From Cladorhizidae sp. MBARI D1340-BT2 (Eukaryota > Porifera > Demospongiae > Poecilosclerida > Cladorhizidae): a stretch of DNA of 64,000 nt. Both the position numbers and the translations under genes were made by a program. This document shows positions 24,074 through 34,970 of this stretch, piece after piece. The stretch is taken from contig JAQNBH010000012.1 of NCBI GenBank assembly GCA_028752905.1, positions 25,739,816-25,803,815 on the forward strand, in the 5' to 3' direction. Under the pieces are notes generated by a model. That model worked only from the letters and a program-made list of their open reading frames with translations. It ran no database searches and was not told where the DNA came from. Every line of letters starts with the position of its first letter. Positions within the stretch are counted from its first letter, which is position 1.

Positions 24074-24850
24074 CTGCGAGGAAGCAGGGCAAAGAGGAGA
24101 AGGGGAGGGGGGGGGTTAAGTGGGAGGAAAAGAAAGAAGTAGGAAGAAGCAGCAGTTAGGAGGGCAAGGTGGGAAAATAAGAGACAACACGTATCACATA
24201 GTGACTGGATACTTCCAGGATTAAAAAAAATGCATGATTGACCACCAACAGCACATGCAAGTATGAACTCCGACATCATCACACACACACACAGATTAAA
24301 GGATACACACTGAGCACTAGTTATATTTATCTGAACATCCCAGTTAAAAAGTCAGAAAACTGCCCTTCCTGTTAGAAGGGGAAGGCAAGCTCAATTTGAT
24401 GATGGCAACCCGTTGTTACGGCTCTCCTACAGAGGAAGGCTGCACATGCACCAACGCCTGCCGGGAACCACTCTGAACCCCTCAATCCCTGAACCCCTGA
24501 ATCCCTGAGAAAGGAAGAGTTGCTGTAGGCTTTGTTGTAGACAGAGTGTGACGTACACTGTAGCAATGCGTAACCTTTCATTTGCTTACATGTCGATGGA
24601 GTTAATTCATAAACCAAACTAAAGCCTATTATATCTGTACTCGAATCATAGCATACGATCATCACTGGGGAAAAAGTTGTAGCTATGATTACATAACCAA
24701 CATATTAACCCTGTGGTTAATTGGTTATCTCATTACTACTGTGAAAGGCTCCATTAAGTATCATTCTAATTATGTGATGTAACCTTATGCTCATTTCTAA
24801 TGTGCATGATCGTGATAATTATGAATTCGCAACAACAACAAAAAACGAAC
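24074..24850. other. PIKfyve intron, nothing recognised
   Basis: Purine-rich near 24090-24180. No exon, transposase or array seen. Confidence 0.6.
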
Positions 24851-24972
24851 TAGGTCTGAACTTGGCCAGAAAGCCTCCCGAGGTATCTGCGTGGGCATCC
24901 TCCTCTACTTGACCTCCGGATATCTCCTCTCTCAGTACAGTCGATGAGGACGAGGGCTGGTCACCATAGCTG
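24851..24972 (-). CDS. PIKFYVE: PIKfyve linker exon (block 19)
   Basis: Acceptor TGTGCAG at 24973. It reads SYGDQPSSSSTVLREE and ends TSGGFLAKFRP, in the place of human STMKAIFANLLPG. The 3' boundary is the weak site CTA|GTTCGT, chosen because it gives the phase needed by block 20. Confidence 0.55.
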
Positions 24973-25018
24973 CTGCACATGGTCATAATAACAGAAATAG
25001 AGTGAGGGACACTTAGGA

Positions 25019-25180
25019 ATGTACGCAATACAGTGTATGTATGTATATGTATGTGTATGTATGTATATGTATGTGTATGTATGTATATGTATGTATATGT
25101 ATGTATGTATATGTATGTATATGTATGTATGTATATGTATGTATATGTATATGTATGTAATATTGTATGTGTATGTTAAA
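25019..25180. repeat. TATG/TGTATA microsatellite
   Basis: GTATGTATATGTATGTGTAT-type repeat of about 160 bp. Confidence 0.95.
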
Positions 25181-26933
25181 AATATACCTAATCATCGAAT
25201 GAAGTGAGACCCTATATGATCATGTAATACCTTTTTGCCTCAGGCGTGCGTATGCTCATTACACGAAGCATTAAATGGCCTCCATGTGTGTATGGACCTA
25301 CAACTATTCTCATGTAATTTCCCCCCACCTGTACGTACATTGCCACATGCCTTCGCTCGACGCCCAATGCTTGAACATTGCTAGTTAGTCACCTCCCTTG
25401 AAGCCTAGATCTATGACATCACTAAATGTATGGCAATTGAGTTAATATGCTAGCATTATTCATTGAGAACACGTCCTGTGGTACAGTATGGTAGAACTAT
25501 TTTCATTGTTTGTGTGGTCAGTTGCTGTACTAAGGTCTGTTCGCGTTCACTTAGAAAAATCGCTACACATATTATATTTAAATTATGACCATCATGCTGC
25601 TCATGTGTGGGCGGTTCTTTTCCTATCCTTGAGCCGTATAGAAGGTGCTTTAAAAAGGTTAGCTGCACTGCCACAAGCACAGTGTACGCACGCCATCCAC
25701 CACAAGGAGTTACGTGCATGGTATAGGCAAGCTGGCAATAAATGCATGCCAATACCCCAATAAAAGCACACTGCACAAACGCAGGAGATCTTGAACTCTT
25801 AATGCACGTTCAGAGGCTTAGTCCTATCTTCTGGATGTGAATAAAGGGGCAGGAAGAGGTGCAGTGAGTGGATCAATATTATGTCGAGTGTAGTAGGTAA
25901 AAGTATTTAGTTGTGCATGTGTAATTAGCCAGGCACTCTGCACCTACTCCACACACACGTGAACCACATGCAAATATGGAGCTATATTGATAATTGGAGA
26001 AAAGTTGTAGCTAATCTTTGGACCTTTCTCGATTTATTGCAATGATTTGGTGTCAGAAAAGTGTCAGGGGTAATCGACCTTGTTATCTTTGTTATTGTCT
26101 TCATAGATTATCCGGTCGCCCTTCGCCAATCTCTCTTAGGCTCTGTCCTACGAGTGATTTTCTCTTCCTCTTCTCTTCCTTGAAGAACTCTTCCACATTT
26201 GTGATGGTGTACATCGATTGTGATGTTAGACGTAAGCCTTGACCAGTTGTCTTCCCGACTATGGCTAGGACCTTCGTCGCCATCACTGACACCTCACTCT
26301 TCCTCTTGAGCATTATTCACACATATAGTATACATGTGCATGTATGTACTGGTATATGGACTTGCTCACAGGATGTTAAACTAATGGCATTATCATTTGA
26401 TTGGTTGCTTCCTCGTGTCACAATCCCAACCTGTTATCATCGTCGTGACATCAATGTGGACAGAACAATACTGAATTGGGCCCTCAGTTAGGGACGGGGC
26501 AAACTTGTTTTGTCTATATATGTTTTAGGAAAATCCTGAACAAAAAAGGATGTCTAGCATAAGAGTTCTGTATAAATATTTGAAGCTTCACTTGGCCATA
26601 ACAGTGCTATAACAAACATTTGCCTAGTGCTCACTGCTGCGTAAAATACTGCCAGCTGATGCTGTGACTCGAACCTCAATAAAAAAGTGTATGTAGATCT
26701 ATGGGGAGGTTACCTAGAGTCAGGGCTAGGGCTAATTTGTCTATTGTAAATGACCAAGGGCTAGAACTAGAGCTAAGATTAAGAAAAAAATCATAAATAA
26801 ATAAATAAACAATAAAATATTTATTTCTTAAGTGATTAATAGGTTTCTGAGATCAAAGCTGGGGGGAAGAAAGGGGGACCCTAAAGTATTGTAGCATGCG
26901 CACATTTCTCTAACTGGTGACTTTCACACTTAC
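25180..26933. other. PIKfyve intron, otherwise unrecognised
   Basis: Apart from the possible transposase fragment, no array, exon or gene could be supported. An open frame at 25488-25763 (plus) has no recognised features. Confidence 0.5.
26101..26313 (-). pseudogene. Possible transposase N-terminal fragment
   Basis: The minus-strand frame reads MYTITNVEEFFKEEKRKRKS and then LVGQSLREIGEGRPDN before a stop. The NVxxFFKEEK pattern recalls the start of IS630/DDE_3-like invertebrate transposases. Nothing further of such a gene was seen. It is inside a PIKfyve intron. Weak call. Confidence 0.3.
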
Positions 26934-27139
26934 ATCTTTTTTACTGTCTGATTCAGACCGCCATCTTCTTCCTCCTCGTCTTCACCCTCTCCTCCTCCCT
27001 CTTCTCCTCTTTGTATGTCGTCATCAGCTTCCAACAGCCTCACAGTGTTGTCCCCGTGGGCAGGACTCATATTCGGGGTAACGAGGGTCTCTGTTGAAGG
27101 CATGAGCGAAGAAGAACTGGGTTCCAACAGAGGTTCACC
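26934..27139 (-). CDS. PIKFYVE: PIKfyve acidic linker exon (block 18)
   Basis: 206 bp, acceptor ACATCAG, donor AAGAT|GTAAGT (read-through hits TAA). It reads GEPLLEPSSSSLMPS, then an acidic Glu/Asp run and ends LNQTVKK. Consistent with the disordered region before the kinase. Similarity is weak. Confidence 0.6.
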
Positions 27140-27235
27140 CTGATGTGACAAAAAATGGCTGAATGTCATCATTGAAGGATAATCTTGTGCCTTGAACATT
27201 TATCGGTTCCTATCTAGCTGATGTACACATAGACA

Positions 27236-28198
27236 TGTGTCTGTCGCCATAGAGCTATTGTCAACCTGCCTCAACCCAGTGTAGTGTTGTCCAGTGTGTG
27301 TCCTCATACAGCTATTGTCAACCTACTTCAACCTGCCTCCACCCAGTGTGGTGTTGTCCAGTGTGTGTGCCCATAGAGCTATTGTCAACCTACTTCAACT
27401 TGCCTCCACCCAGTGTGGTGTGGTCCAGTGTGTGTCCCCATAGAGCTATTGTCAACCTACTTCAACCTGCCTCAACCAAGTGTGATGTTGGTCCAGTGTG
27501 TGTCCCCATAGAGCTATTGTCAACCTACTTCAACCTGCCTCAAACTAGTGTGATGTTGGTCCAGTGTGTGTCCCCATGTACAGCTATTGTCAACCTACTT
27601 CAACCTGCCTCGACCCAGTGTGATGTTGGTCCAGTGGGTGTCCCCATACAGCTATTGTCAACGTACTTCAACCTGCCTCAACAGAGTGTGATGTTGGTCC
27701 AGTGTGTGTCCTCATACAGCTATTGTCAACCTACTTCAACCTGCCTCAACCCAGTGTGGTGTTGGTCCAGTGTGTGTCCCCATACAGCTATTGTCAACCT
27801 ACTTCAACCTGCCTCCACTCAGTGTGGTGTTGGTCCAGTGTATGCCCCCATAGAGCTATCGTCAACTTACTTCAACCTGCCTCAACCCAGTGTGGTGTTG
27901 GTCCACGGTGTGTCCCCATAGAGCTATCGTTAACCTACTTCAACCGGCCTCAACCCAGTATGGTGTTGGTCCAGTGTGTGTCCCCATAGAGCTATTGTCA
28001 ACCTTCAACCTGCCTCAACCAAGTGTGGTATTGGTCCAGTGTGTGTCCCCATAGAGCTATTGTCAACCTACTTCAGCCTGCCTCAACCCAGTGTGGTGTT
28101 GGTCCAGTGTGTGTCCCCATAGAGCTATTGTCAACCTACTTCAACCTGCCTCAACCCAGTGTGGTGTTGGTCCAGTGTGTGTCCCTATAGAGCTATGT
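27236..28198. repeat. 68-bp minisatellite, first array, about 14 copies
   Basis: Unit CCCCATAGAGCTATTGTCAA plus CCTACTTCAACCTGCCTCAA plus CCCAGTGTGGTGTTGGTCCA plus GTGTGTGT. Ends about 16 bp from the donor of PIKfyve block 17. The same unit forms the array at 37958-38836. Confidence 0.95.
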
Positions 28199-28213
28199 CA
28201 TGTTGGCACTCAC

Positions 28214-28520
28214 CATTGCAAGAGAGTCCGACAAATTCCTCCTATGCACTTTCTCTCCTGTTGCCATGGTCACATCTTTACTCGCACAACCGCCGTCGGA
28301 AAAATTTCGTTCGTGCGTTAACTTCCGAGACATGAGAATCTGCGTGACTTCCAGGGGAAAATGAAGATCTGCATTATCAGCATGTTTTTTATCCGAGAGT
28401 CGATGGGTTCGGTTTGAAATGATGCGAGGTGCCTCGAAATCTGAGCTCAGGTTAGTGGGTGTGTTTGATAGGTGGTTGTCCGCAGGAGGGGTGTGAGAGG
28501 TGTGGTTCAGTGATGTGGAA
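28214..28520 (-). CDS. PIKFYVE: PIKfyve disordered linker exon (block 17)
   Basis: 307 bp, acceptor CTCTTTAG, donor ATG|GTGAGT, phase 2 to 0. Ser/Thr/Asn-rich linker with no domain. Identified by open frame, good splice sites and agreeing phases rather than similarity. A 45-bp array lies about 40 bp before its acceptor and a 68-bp array about 16 bp after its donor. Confidence 0.6.
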
Positions 28521-28559
28521 CTAAAGAGGGGGAGTAGAAAATGCGACAACAAAAGTAAG

Positions 28560-29450
28560 CACTAATGAATTAGAAATGCATGGCTTGCAGCATGTATTAG
28601 TATGCACTAATGAATTAGAAATGCATGGCTTGCAGCATGTATTAGTATGCCCTAATGAATTAGAAATGCATGGCTTACAGCATGTGTTAGTGTGCACTAA
28701 TGAATTAGAAATGCATGGCTTGCAGCATGTATTAGTGTGCACTAATGAATTAGAAATGCATGGCTTGCAGCATGTATTAGTGTGCACTTAGTTAATGAAT
28801 TAGAAATGCATGGCTTGCAGCATGTATTAGTGTGCACTAATGAATTAGAAATGCATGGCTTGCAGCATGTATTAGTATGCACTAATGAATTAGAAATGCA
28901 TGGCTTGCAGAATGTATTAGTGTGCACTAATGAATTAGAAATGCATGGCTTGCAGCATGTATTAGTATGCACTAATGAATTAGAAATGCATGGCTTGCAG
29001 CATGTATTAGTGTGCACTAATGAATTAGAAATGCATGGCTTGCAGCATGTATTAGTGTGCACTAATGAATTAGAAATGCATGGCTTGCAGCATGTATTAG
29101 TGTGCACTAATGAATTAGAAATGCATGGCTTGCAGCATGTATTAGTGTGCACTAATGAATTAGAAATGCATGGCTTGCAGCATGTGTTAGGATGCACTAA
29201 TGAATTAGAAATGCATGGCTTGCAGCATGTGTTAATACACTAATGAATTAGAAATGCATGGCTTGCAGCATGTATTAGTATGCACTAATGAATTAGAAAT
29301 GCATGGCTTGCAGCATGTATTAGTATGCACTAATGAATTAGAAATGCATGGTTTGCAGCATGTATTAATATGCACTAATGAATTAGAAATGCATGACTTG
29401 TATATAGTAGTATCAATAATGAATTAGAAATGCATGGCTTATAGATGGTA
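28560..29450. repeat. 45-bp minisatellite, about 19 copies
   Basis: Unit TGCACTAATGAATTAGAAAT plus GCATGGCTTGCAGCATGTAT plus TAGTG. Very homogeneous, decaying at the right end. The 45-bp period keeps frames open on both strands. Begins about 40 bp upstream of the acceptor of PIKfyve block 17. Confidence 0.95.
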
Positions 29451-29734
29451 ATTGTACAGTATATACAAGAGTACAATGTCTGTCCACAGATTGCAAAATT
29501 TGATATCATTCCCCCAAAAATATACATGAAAAAATGAACCAAACGCACTAGACACGGACGGGATTTACCTGCACATGCCCAGTAGATATTTGTCTCATTA
29601 TAAAATAGTCGGAAAACATTCCTCTGATTTATTTAATAGGTGAGGTGACAAAAATGGAGACTTTTAATTTTTTGAATTTTTTTAACATCTCATGATCACA
29701 ACTGCCACCATGAACATTGTTCTTGATCTTAATG

Positions 29735-30398
29735 GCTGTTTCTGGAAGCTCTCCTGCTGAAGAATTGTTTCTGGAAGCTCTCCTGCTGAAGAATTGTTTC
29801 TGGAAGCTTTCCTGCTGAAGAATTGTTTCTGGAAACTCTCCAGAATTGTTTCTGGAAACTCTCTTGCTGAAGAATTATTTCTGGAAGCTTTCCTGCTGAA
29901 GAATTGTTTCTGGAAACTCTCTTGCTGAAGAATTATTTCTGGAAGCTTTCCTGCTGAAGAATTGTTTCTGGAAACTCTCTTGCTGAAGAATTGTTTCTGG
30001 AAGCTCTCCTGCTGACGAATTGTTTCTGGAAACTCTCCTGCTGAAGAATTGTTTCTGGTAGCTTTCCTGCTGAAGAATTGTTTCTGGAAGCTGTTCTGCT
30101 GAAGAATTGTTTCTGGGAGCTCTCCTGCTGAAGAATTGTTTCTGGAAGCTCTCTTGCTGAAGAATTGTTTTTGGAAGCTCTCTTGGTGAAGAAGTGGAAG
30201 CTCTCCTGCTGAAGAATTGTTTCTGGAAACTCTCCTGCTGAAGAATTGTTTCTGGAAGCTTTCCTGCTGAAGAATTGTTTCTGGAAGCTGTTCTGCTGAA
30301 GAATTGTTTCTGGAAGCTCTCCTGCTGAAGAATTGTTTCTGGAAGCTCTCTTGCTGAAGAATTGTTTTTGGAAGCTCTCTTGCTGAAGAATTGTTTCG
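29735..30398. repeat. 29-bp minisatellite, about 22 copies
   Basis: Unit CTGCTGAAGAATTGTTTCTG plus GAAGCTCTC, with AAACTCTC and AGCTTTC variants and a few shortened units. A longer period of several units is visible (blocks at 29870-30000 repeat in order). Confidence 0.93.
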
Positions 30399-30777
30399 AG
30401 CTCCAGCCAGCCCTAACACGAGCTACAGGTATTGCCCTGGCCCTAACATGAGCTACACGTATGGCCCTGGCCCTCAAGCTACATACATGCATAATGCTGG
30501 CCCAAAGCTAGCTGAAGGTCAAATACATTTCAATATCGATCACATCGTCATGCTAATGAATTGCCAGGATCATGCCAGTGAAAGTAATCCATAGGCACCC
30601 CAAAAATATCAATGTGTGTACATATCCAGTGGCTGCATGAGGAGTCAGTAGTGACCACAGAGAGAGAACACAATGGTATATACCCTTATCTTACCCCCCC
30701 CCCCTTCCCCCCAAAACATCACTTCAACAGAATCCATCATCTTCTATGGCCCAAGGCAACCCACAAGCCACACCCAC

Positions 30778-30948
30778 CTGATTGCGCCTGCCAATGCCCT
30801 GTCAGACGCTGGATGGAATATGCCCACTGGACTCCTTCGTGGGGAGCGGCTAAAGTTCTCAGTCATCATCACCACCTCTCCTCCTCCCCCTCCTCCCTCC
30901 CTTAATCTTCTCCGATACTCCCTCACACGTGCGTCCAGATCCTCCAGC
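30778..30948 (-). CDS. PIKFYVE: PIKfyve linker exon (block 16)
   Basis: 171 bp between GGCCAG and CAG|GTGGGT. It reads LLEDLDARVREYRRRLRE and then a Gly run and SRSPRRSPVGIFHPAS. The start continues the WNNRLQDLF helix of the family; the rest is low complexity. Confidence 0.65.
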
Positions 30949-31465
30949 CTGGCCGACAACAAGACAAAAATGGGGGAAATGGGAGGAGACATTGATGCAT
31001 GTATTAAAATGTACTGCATGTTTGTGCAAGACATTGTCATGTTTTTTCTTGTTATTTTCACTTGTTCCTGAATAGTCTGTGCATGTGGAATACTGTCACA
31101 ACCCTCCCTAGGATATCTCCCATGAAAGGTTTGGCAGTAGTGGACAGCCTTCTATGATCTATACACCACACACATACCGGTACATACACACACATACACC
31201 ACACACACACATACCAAACACCACACACACCACACACACCGTGCCAGTCTATTCTCATTTCTCCACCCTCCCTCCTCTCTGCCCATCTCCTCTCCTCTCC
31301 TCGCAACATGACTCCACACCAGAGATTTCACTCGCTCAGAGGTTAGAAGTGAGGGGGGTGGACAAACGAGGGGCAGGGGGATTAAGGGAGGAGAGAGAGA
31401 GGGGATGGAGCAAGAAACGAGAGGTGGATGTTGGAAAGTGAGCCTCCACCAGTCCTGTCTCTCAC
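30949..31465. other. PIKfyve intron with CA-rich tract
   Basis: CACACA/ACACCACACAC repeats at 31160-31245 and a purine-rich GAGAGAGAGG stretch. No gene. Confidence 0.7.
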
Positions 31466-31659
31466 AAGATGTTCCAGCACTCCACCACTTCAGTCATGGT
31501 TCTCTTGAGGTCCTCCAGACAATCCTGGACATTGATCACGTTCTCTTCCTCTGGGTCTCCCCGCACATCATCGTGGCCGAACTTGGATTCCAGAAACCCT
31601 CCAGACACCATCATCTCCTTCAAGTGCTTGACTTTGATACGCATGGCATCTCTCTCACA
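31466..31659 (-). CDS. PIKFYVE: PIKfyve helical linker exon (block 15)
   Basis: 194 bp after CATTGCAG. It contains IKVKHLKEMMVSGG and ends TMTEVVECWNI, matching the human helix SLCEVLQAWNN. The donor is CTT|GTGAGA; read-through would meet TGA at once, which supports splicing here. Confidence 0.75.
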
Positions 31660-31866
31660 CTGCAATGGAGGCAGGGGAGAGGGAGAAGAAATGCGGAGGA
31701 AGGGGAGAGAGCAAGGGGAGGTAGGGAAGAGAGAAAAGACGAGGGGGGTTGGGAGGGAGAAGGTTGTGTGTCAGTATCTATACGCCATGGAGTCGTACGC
31801 TACGCAGAGTGCCGGCATGTACTGTAGAACTGGAATCTCATTATTCAGATATTTATTGCAGCTCAC

Positions 31867-31963
31867 CTTAGAGTTTGAGATGTGGTCATGGATTAATCCT
31901 GCCACCGGCTCCAACCTGTACTTGTCCACCTTCTGCCGAATACGGTAGAAGACTCCCTCAACA
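31867..31963 (-). CDS. PIKFYVE: PIKfyve helical linker exon (block 14)
   Basis: 97 bp, acceptor ATGTAG and donor AAG|GTGAGC. It reads VEGVFYRIRQKVDKYRLEPV and ends HDHISNSK, in the position of the human LKDFFQKVSQVYVAIDERL helix. Open, phases agree. Confidence 0.75.
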
Positions 31964-32297
31964 CTACATATACATATATGAACAACAACAAGAAACAGTT
32001 TAAAGTTAAATTTCATGCTATGTTATTTTCTCTTTTTCCCCCTTGGGGGGGGGGGGATCTGCGAGTTTAATACCTTAAATAAGGATTCAAGGCATGTTGG
32101 AAATGTTTCTGAGGCAAAAGAACGAGCGTAACAGCAGTTTAGGCAGTTAAGAAGCTGTCAAAATGATTTTTGGCTGATACATATGTAGGCACACACCACG
32201 TCATGAGCTTTTCTGACTTGTTGTTTTATGGCTAGGCCATTTTGTCTTCCCAATAGAGAGACTACTAAAAGCATGTCCTGACACACACTCTTACTAT

Positions 32298-32540
32298 ATA
32301 CATACATGTGCACACAGCATGGCATCAATCTATCTATGCAGACATGCACACAGCATGGCATCAATCTATCTATGCAGACATGCACACAGCATGGCATCAA
32401 TCTATCTATGCAGACATGCACACAGCATGGCATCAATCTATCTATGCAGACATGTACACAGCGTGGCATCAATCTATCTATGCACACATGCACATTGCAT
32501 GGCATCAATCTATCTATGCAGACATGTGCACAGCATCTGC
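32298..32540. repeat. 36-bp minisatellite, about 6.5 copies
   Basis: Unit CACACAGCATGGCATCAATC plus TATCTATGCAGACATG. Starts about 24 bp inside the intron after PIKfyve block 13. Confidence 0.95.
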
Positions 32541-32558
32541 AGACATGCACAGACATAC

Positions 32559-32675
32559 ATTCTTCCAACATGCTTGATGTCCGAGGCGTAGTCGTGGTGG
32601 TACTTGTTGCTAGGAGTGGTAATGCACAGGACACAGGGAGGCAGCAGCAGCTCAAGAATGTCAATTGTGGAAGGT
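32559..32675 (-). CDS. PIKFYVE: PIKfyve linker exon (block 13)
   Basis: 117 bp after GGTTTCAG, ending AGAAT|GTATGT. It reads TIDILELLLPPCVLCITTP and ends DYASDIKHVGR, in the place of human PIRLLEVCVPLPKIFI. A 36-bp tandem array begins about 24 bp into the intron. Confidence 0.75.
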
Positions 32676-32689
32676 CTGAAACCAGAGAT

Positions 32690-33090
32690 GGGTGAGGGAG
32701 AGAGAAGGGAAGAAGGGAGGTTGGTAAGGCAGACGGGAAGAGAGGGTTAGTAAGGGAGAGGGGGAGAAAGGGTTGGCAAGGAAGGGAAGAAAAGTGGGTT
32801 GATGACCAGGAGGGGAAGAAGAGAAGGTGGGTGAGGGGGTGAGGTGGGAGAGAAGACGAGATGGTTAGTGAGGAGGAGGAAAAGACAGGGTTGGTGTGGG
32901 GGAGTGGAAGAGAAGGTCAGTGAAGTGGAGGAAAGAAGAGCGGGTTGGTAGGCGGGAGGAGAAGGGAAGGTTGGTGAGGAGGAGGGGAAGTGAGGAGGGA
33001 TAGAAGAGAGGGTTGGTGAGGAGCAAGGGGAGAGAGGGTTGGTGAGGGGAAGAAAGGGTCGGGGGAGAGAGGAACAAGAGAAGGTTGGTG
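32690..33090. repeat. Purine-rich GGTTGGTGAGG-type repeat
   Basis: Irregular GGAGAGAAGGTTGGTGAGG units fill most of the intron between blocks 12 and 13. The complement strand gives spurious Pro/Ser-rich frames. Confidence 0.8.
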
Positions 33091-33168
33091 ACAAGGATTC
33101 TAACTGTGAAAACCTCTACAGCACTACCAAGAGAATATCCCATTACACACACACACACACACACACAC

Positions 33169-33359
33169 CTAAATGTGGCTAGTTTATTTCTGAAGAGGAA
33201 GCACTGGGAATAATCTGGGTGGAGGAAGTGGGAGCAGGGACTCCCCCCACTGCCACCATGTGAACGTGTCACGTAGGAGTCCGAGTAGAACTTCAGCTCC
33301 AAGAACTTGGCAAAGGAGAAGAGGAGAGAGTTGGTAGTCATGGTCGTGTATGGGGTTGC
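33169..33359 (-). CDS. PIKFYVE: PIKfyve linker exon with SFAKFLELKFY motif (block 12)
   Basis: 191 bp, acceptor TCTCCCAG. It reads LLFSFAKFLELKFYSDSY and FLHPDYSQCFLFRNKLATF, close to human MSFAKYLELRFYGHQY and HHDYHQYFSYNQMVASF. The donor lies inside a (GT)n microsatellite, so many GT pairs are in register and exact donor choice is uncertain. Confidence 0.85.
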
Positions 33360-33464
33360 CTGGGAGAAAATATAGAGGGAGGGAGAGAGAGAGAGATGAC
33401 ATGATTTACTCCTACATTCTGGGACTGATTCTCGTGTATATACATATACATGTAGTTGGTCACT

Positions 33465-33835
33465 CTTACTAGGGACATCTCAGAATAGTCCCAAGTACCC
33501 TAGGATACAAGTATTCCAGTAACCATGCCGTATAATCAGTTATCCTCACTAGAGACATCCCGGGATATGTACATAGTTCCAAGTGCCCTACTATAGGATA
33601 CAAGTATTCCAGTATCCATGCTGCATAGTCAGTCACCCTCACTAGGGACATCCTGGCAAATATTCCAGTATCCATGCTATACAGTCATTCACCCTCACTA
33701 GGGACATCCTGGGATAGTCCCAAGTACCCTAGTATACAAGTATTCTAGTATCCATGCTGTATACAGTAAGTGACCCTCACTAAGGACATCCTAGGATAGT
33801 CCCAAGTATCCCAGGATGTCCTAGGTAAGGTGTGG
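33465..33835. repeat. About 75-80-bp repeat, 4-5 copies, near a donor
   Basis: Units hold CACTAGGGACATCCTGGGAT, AGTCCCAAGTACCCTAGGAT and ACAAGTATTCCAGTATCCAT. The last piece, CCAGGATGTCCTAGG.AAGGTGTGGCA, lies 20 bp from the donor of PIKfyve block 11 and recurs at 53175-53205 beside the donor of block 5. Confidence 0.85.
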
Positions 33836-33856
33836 CAGCAGTGGTTGTCCACTCAC

Positions 33857-34019
33857 GTGGTGGCATTGCGAGCACTCCAGCCAGGTATAGATGCTCTCAT
33901 CCTTGCCCGTCGGAGCTCCGGTGTTCTCGATCTCGATGTGGATGGCTCTGATGCCATGGATGATGTGTCTGATGTGCTTGGCCATGTCCACACTGCACGT
34001 CTGGCAGCGGTAGTACTCC
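33857..34019 (-). CDS. PIKFYVE: PIKfyve Cys-rich linker exon (block 11)
   Basis: 163 bp after TCTTGCAG, ending CACCAC|GTGAGT. It reads EYYRCQTCSVDMAKHIRHII and ends YTWLECSQCHH, matching YQCPSMFCDTPMVHHIRRFVHG and LTYSWCRICKQ. The Cys pairs (CQTC, CSQC) suggest metal binding; this is inferred. Open. Confidence 0.85.
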
Positions 34020-34212
34020 CTGCAAGAGGGGGGAGGGGCACGTCAGACAGGCATAACCTCACCCCATACATACATATGCATATACTTTGAGGGGAGTGCA
34101 AGGAATCTACATGTACATATGTGAAAATACCCGGTCTTCTGCAGCAGAGTTACCCTATCATGTCAGGGTTTCATTTGGGGGTATTACTATTGTTAGTTTG
34201 TTGGATTTGGAA

Positions 34213-34250
34213 GGGGGGGGGGGGGGGGGGGGGGGGGGGGATAGACAGGG
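34213..34250. repeat. Uninterrupted run of 38 G
   Basis: 38 consecutive G on the plus strand. It is close to an end of a CAGGGTTTCATTTGG-type element (34166). Such a run can form stacked G-quadruplexes and its length is hard to sequence reliably. Confidence 0.9.
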
Positions 34251-34566
34251 AAAATGTGTCAATTGTCACATGTACGCAACTTTGTAGAATTTTTTTTTTT
34301 AAGAATGATTTTTTTAAGGGTGTGTGCGAGTCCATGCTTGTGGGGAGACATACACCATAGTTCCCCCCCCCTCCCCACCCCCAGAGTAACCCGATTAAAC
34401 TCTGCACTAGGTACATACATAGCAGGGATGGCACTATGTATAGCACTGCATCTCTGCATTATTGAAATCCCAGCTGCACAGGAAAAAATGGGATATTTTC
34501 TTTCTCTGTCTTGAGACTATGTCAGCGATTCACAGCACCACCACTTAAAATTAAAGTGTGCATGTA

Positions 34567-34968
34567 CCGTATATTCTCTAATAGGAACCGCACATGGTTA
34601 CTATTTACTTCTGTCCAATCTGCCTGCCATTACTATTGGAAGGGTGGTTACTATTGACTGCAGTTGTGAAGGAGTTCAAGTACCAGTTTGGAGGACCTAC
34701 AATCGTTTGGGTGCTCGTGGCTCAATGGTTGAGTACCCCGCTCGCAAAACAGAAATCAAAGGTTCGAGTCTTGCTGGTGCCCAGAATTTTTTCCTGAACT
34801 TTTGCCTTGCTGTCTTCAGTTCTCAGCAATTATTTGGGCTTCTTTTATTTGCTATTTCCTTCTGTGGTTACAATTGGAAGGGCACAATTGGAAGTGAGGT
34901 AGACTGAGCTACGTGGTTACAATTGGAAGGGAGGTCACAACTGGAGGGCAGTTCCTACATAAATACGG
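34567..34968. mobile_element. MITE with TA target site and TACCGTAT ends
   Basis: Left end CCGTATATTCTCTAATAGGA and right end, complemented, CCGTATTTATGTAGGAACTG are inverted repeats flanked by TA (34565-34566, 34969-34970). The internal sub-terminal repeats GGTTACTATT/GGTTACAATTGGAAGG are also inverted. No transposase. The terminal CCGTAT matches the MITE at 58129-58563. Contains a tRNA-like sequence. Confidence 0.75.
34709..34782 (+). other. tRNA-like sequence inside a MITE
   Basis: 74 nt. The 5' GGGTGCT can pair with the 3' GGTGCCC (with G-T pairs). An A-box-like TGGCTCAATGG (34718-34728) and B-box GGTTCGAGTCT (34761-34771) are at tRNA spacing. The anticodon stem does not pair well, so this is probably a tRNA-derived or SINE-like relic rather than a working tRNA gene. 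Confidence 0.55.
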
Positions 34969-34970
34969 TA

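Noticed and set aside
28521..29243. 15-residue repeat proteins on both strands
   Set aside because: 45-bp tandem array; openness follows from the period alone.
29682..30492. Ser/Phe-rich repeat protein (minus, about 245 codons)
   Set aside because: 29-bp array with spurious frames; no conserved motif and no splice link to PIKfyve.
34709..34782. Functional tRNA gene
   Set aside because: A and B boxes and the acceptor ends fit, but the anticodon stem does not pair and the sequence lies inside a MITE.
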